A stretch of DNA of 64,000 nucleotides from a bacterium. Lineage in GTDB: Bacteria; Desulfobacterota; Binatia; HRBIN30; CADEER01. The notes beneath the pieces are model-generated. The model was not told the DNA's origin, did not search any database, and saw only the letters and a program-made list of their open reading frames with translations. A program made the position numbers and the translations under genes. This document shows positions 61,836-64,000 of this stretch, piece after piece. Location of the stretch: NCBI GenBank assembly GCA_019637795.1, contig JAHBUY010000001.1, positions 641,001 to 705,000 of the forward strand, given 5' to 3'. How positions within the stretch are numbered: the stretch's first letter is position 1; every line of letters starts with the position of its first letter.

Positions 61836-63246
61836 CGGCCGCGGGCTGACCGCCGTCGTTCGCCGCCGGCGGTGGGGCGGCGACGGCCGCCGGCTTGGCG
61901 GCGGGCTGGCTCGCGAGTTGATCGGCGAGGTGCTCGCGCATCCACTTCGGATCCCACCACTCGACCGGGTCCACCTGAACGCCGCGCACGAGGATCGAGA
62001 AATGGAGATGGTCGCCGCCGGCCAGGCCGGTCTCGCCGGTCTGGCCGATGACCTCGCCGGCAGCGACGCGTTGCCCCTCCTTGACCCCGATGCTGCTCAG
62101 GTGGCCGTAGAGGGACGAGACGCCGAGGCCGTGGTCGATGACCACCGTATCGCCGTAGATGCCGAGGTAGCCGGCGAACAGGACCACCCCAGCCTGCGTC
62201 GCCTCGACCGGCGCGCGCTTGAGTGACGCGAGGTCGTAGCCGAGGTGCGTCTGCTTGTCGATCGTCTCTCCCTTGTAGACGTAGGCGCGGCGATCGGCGA
62301 AGGCGCTCATCGGAGCGGCGTTGGTCTGGCGCCGGAAGACGCCCGTCCACAGCGGCACGTCCGCCGTTTGCGCGGTGATCGCGTCGAGCTTGTCCTCCGA
62401 CTCCTTGCGCACCTCGCGGTTCACCACCAGGTAGCCCTGGACGAGGTCGGCCGGCACCGGCTTGCCGACCTTGGAGAGAATCTCCGGCACCTTGCGTTGC
62501 AGGAAGGCATCGTCGATCTGCAACTGGCGTTCGGGAAACTGGCGGTTCTTGATCGACACCGGCACGGACACCTCGGTGGCGTTGCCGGCGGCGTCGACGG
62601 CGCGCAACACCGGGCGTGCCTGCGCCGTCAGATCCTGCGGGACCGCGAACAGCACCATGACCAGGCTCGGATCGGCGAAGTAGCCGCGGACCGCCGGAAA
62701 GGAATACGGATCCACCTTGACGGAGACGTCGGTGGCATCGGGACTGACGCGGAAGAGCGCCAGCGCCGCGCCGCCGAGTCGCATGTTGTTCTGGGTGGTG
62801 AGGACGTCGACGCGCGGCGGCGTGGTGTCGATCGTGACGTCGCGCGACGCGACGGTCTCGCGCTCGCCGCCGAACAGATGCCAGGCGTAGGTGCCGGCGA
62901 CCACCTCCAGCTTCGCCGGCCCTTCGACGGCGCCGGTGGCGCTGAGGTCGGCGTTCAACGCGATGTCCTGCTCGCGGGTGCTGGGACTCGCCGGGAGCTC
63001 CTGGCGGTAAAGCGTGATCGCCTGACCGTTGGCGACCAACCGGACCTCGACGTAGCGCAATCCGGGATGCCCGGCGGCGCGCACCACGAGGTCGCCGGTG
63101 ACGGTGCGCCCGATGGGATCGGGCACCTGCGCGAAGTCCACCTGCGGCGGGCCGGGCTCGAGCTTGAACCACCAGACCGCGCCCACCAGCACCGCGAGCG
63201 CCCCGAAGAGAACCAGCGCTCCCTTCACCAGCAGCCACCCCGCCAA
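61816..63246 (-). CDS. Membrane-anchored M23 metallopeptidase
   Basis: The 476-residue protein has one membrane helix (VKGALVLFGALAVLVGAVWW), a large beta-rich periplasmic region (residues 45-320) and a LytM domain with His334 and Asp338 (HLGYD), YGHL and His413/His415 (DHLHFS). It is probably an active murein endopeptidase. The start is TTG at 63246; a GTG at 63228 is an alternative. It diverges from the inositol phosphate synthase gene. Confidence 0.88.
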   Translation of the reverse strand: MAGWLLVKGALVLFGALAVLVGAVWWFKLEPGPPQVDFAQVPDPIGRTVTGDLVVRAAGHPGLRYVEVRLVANGQAITLYRQELPASPSTREQDIALNADLSATGAVEGPAKLEVVAGTYAWHLFGGERETVASRDVTIDTTPPRVDVLTTQNNMRLGGAALALFRVSPDATDVSVKVDPYSFPAVRGYFADPSLVMVLFAVPQDLTAQARPVLRAVDAAGNATEVSVPVSIKNRQFPERQLQIDDAFLQRKVPEILSKVGKPVPADLVQGYLVVNREVRKESEDKLDAITAQTADVPLWTGVFRRQTNAAPMSAFADRRAYVYKGETIDKQTHLGYDLASLKRAPVEATQAGVVLFAGYLGIYGDTVVIDHGLGVSSLYGHLSSIGVKEGQRVAAGEVIGQTGETGLAGGDHLHFSILVRGVQVDPVEWWDPKWMREHLADQLASQPAAKPAAVAAPPPAANDGGQPAADGQAGH

Positions 63247-63413
63247 CGCATGCGCAGACGCTTCCCGATGCCTGCCGGCAAGTCAAGGACGCGCGGCGCT
63301 CGAGCGGATCTCATTGTCGATCGCGCGGCGGGAGGTTTGGCGCCGTCGCCGGTCCCGTCGTCGCCCAGGGATCACCTTGCCTTGCCCAGGGGAACCTTCT
63401 AACACCGAGCGCC

Positions 63414-64000
63414 ATGACCGCAGCGCAGATCGCCCCGGCCGAGGGCCGTCTCGGCGTCCTCCTGGTCGGGTTGGGCGCCGTCAGCACGACCCTGGTGGCC
63501 GGCGTCGAGCTGATTCGCAAAGGTCTGGCGCGACCCATCGGGTCACTGACCCAGCTCGGGACGATCCGACTCGGCAAACGCACCGATGAGCGGGTGCCGC
63601 TGATCAAGGACTTCGTGCCGCTCGCCGGCCTCGACGATCTGGTGTTCGGCGCCTGGGACATCTTTCCCGACACCTGTTACCAGAGCGCCCGCAAGGCCGG
63701 CGTGCTCGATCCGACGCAGCTCGCGCTGGTCCGCGACGAGCTCGACGCGCTGACGCCCTGGCCAGCGGCTTTCGATCCGCATTACGTCAAGCGGCTCAAC
63801 GGCCCGCACGTGAAGCAGGCGGCGACGAAGATGGAGCTCGCCGAGCAGATCATGGCCGACATCGACCGCTTCGCGGACTCGAGCGACGTCAGTCGACTGG
63901 TGATGGTCTGGTGCGGCAGCACCGAGAGCTTCCTCAGCCCGCAGCCGGTGCACTTCAACCTCGAGTCGTTCGAAGCCGGCCTGCGCGCCAACGATCCCGC
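63414..64000 (+). CDS. Inositol-3-phosphate synthase (partial, runs off window)
   Basis: From the ATG at 63414 the frame is open to the right edge, giving 195 residues. The NAD-binding start LGVLLVGLGAVSTTLVAGVE and later segments (SLTQLGTIRLGKRTDERVPL, DDLVFGAWDIFPDTCYQSAR, VMVWCGSTE) match myo-inositol-1-phosphate synthase (Ino1), which turns glucose-6-phosphate into inositol-3-phosphate. Inositol lipids or solutes of this kind are known in several actinobacterial and deltaproteobacterial-type lineages. The C-terminal catalytic half is outside the window. Confidence 0.88.
   Translation, partial: MTAAQIAPAEGRLGVLLVGLGAVSTTLVAGVELIRKGLARPIGSLTQLGTIRLGKRTDERVPLIKDFVPLAGLDDLVFGAWDIFPDTCYQSARKAGVLDPTQLALVRDELDALTPWPAAFDPHYVKRLNGPHVKQAATKMELAEQIMADIDRFADSSDVSRLVMVWCGSTESFLSPQPVHFNLESFEAGLRANDP

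Overview
The window is about 70% G+C, densely coded, and carries genes typical of a Gram-negative bacterium of deltaproteobacterial grade. These include a full type II secretion operon, myxococcal-type Cys-rich (DUF4215) repeats, a large NAD-glutamate dehydrogenase, a UGSC selenoprotein with its usual partner family, and a selenocysteine tRNA. Binatota, Myxococcota or Desulfobacterota-like lineages fit best. This placement is inferred from gene families; there is no rRNA in the window.

Layout. 1-3092 is an accessory strip: the end of an unknown protein, a BRCT protein, a secreted Cys-rich protein, broken gene pieces (an M23 peptidase end and a 5'-truncated tyrosine recombinase) and palindromes, ending at the 3' end of tRNA-Sec (3093-3187, minus). 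This looks like the decayed edge of an element integrated at the tRNA. 3205-12554 holds an exported metallo-beta-lactamase-fold protein, a PTS IIA protein, a PilZ-like protein plus a giant coiled-coil signalling protein, an orphan MurE, a lipoprotein fusing cyclohexadienyl dehydratase and chorismate mutase, and an NTF2-fold protein. 12561-18934 (minus) is an iron module: a small protein, Fur, a consensus Fur box, an FTR1 permease fused to two c-type haem domains, an FMN-binding protein, a membrane protein, ApbE flavin transferase and an aldo/keto reductase. 19060-26123 has a tandem UspA protein, a lipase-maturation-factor-like membrane protein, SufT, a tandem haem-oxygenase-fold protein and a DUF4215 secreted protein.

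26183-42859 (minus) is one long collinear run: gspC-D-E-F-G-H-I-J-K-L-M-N, then the UGSC selenoprotein (in-frame TGA at 29151-29153), its partner protein and an acyl-CoA synthetase-like ligase. Most junctions overlap or are separated by fewer than 60 bases. 42943-64000 is mostly housekeeping: an A-type Fe-S carrier, an ABC-F ATPase, MltG, two M23 peptidases, a glycerophosphodiesterase, a CysQ-like phosphatase, a MaoC-fold protein, an RlmD-like methyltransferase, a 1619-residue glutamate dehydrogenase, a metallo-beta-lactamase-fold hydrolase and the start of inositol-phosphate synthase.

The most notable point is that the selenocysteine tRNA and a selenoprotein needing it both lie in this window. 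The selenoprotein would be mis-annotated by standard gene callers, because its TGA splits it into an apparent early stop and a 71-codon downstream piece.
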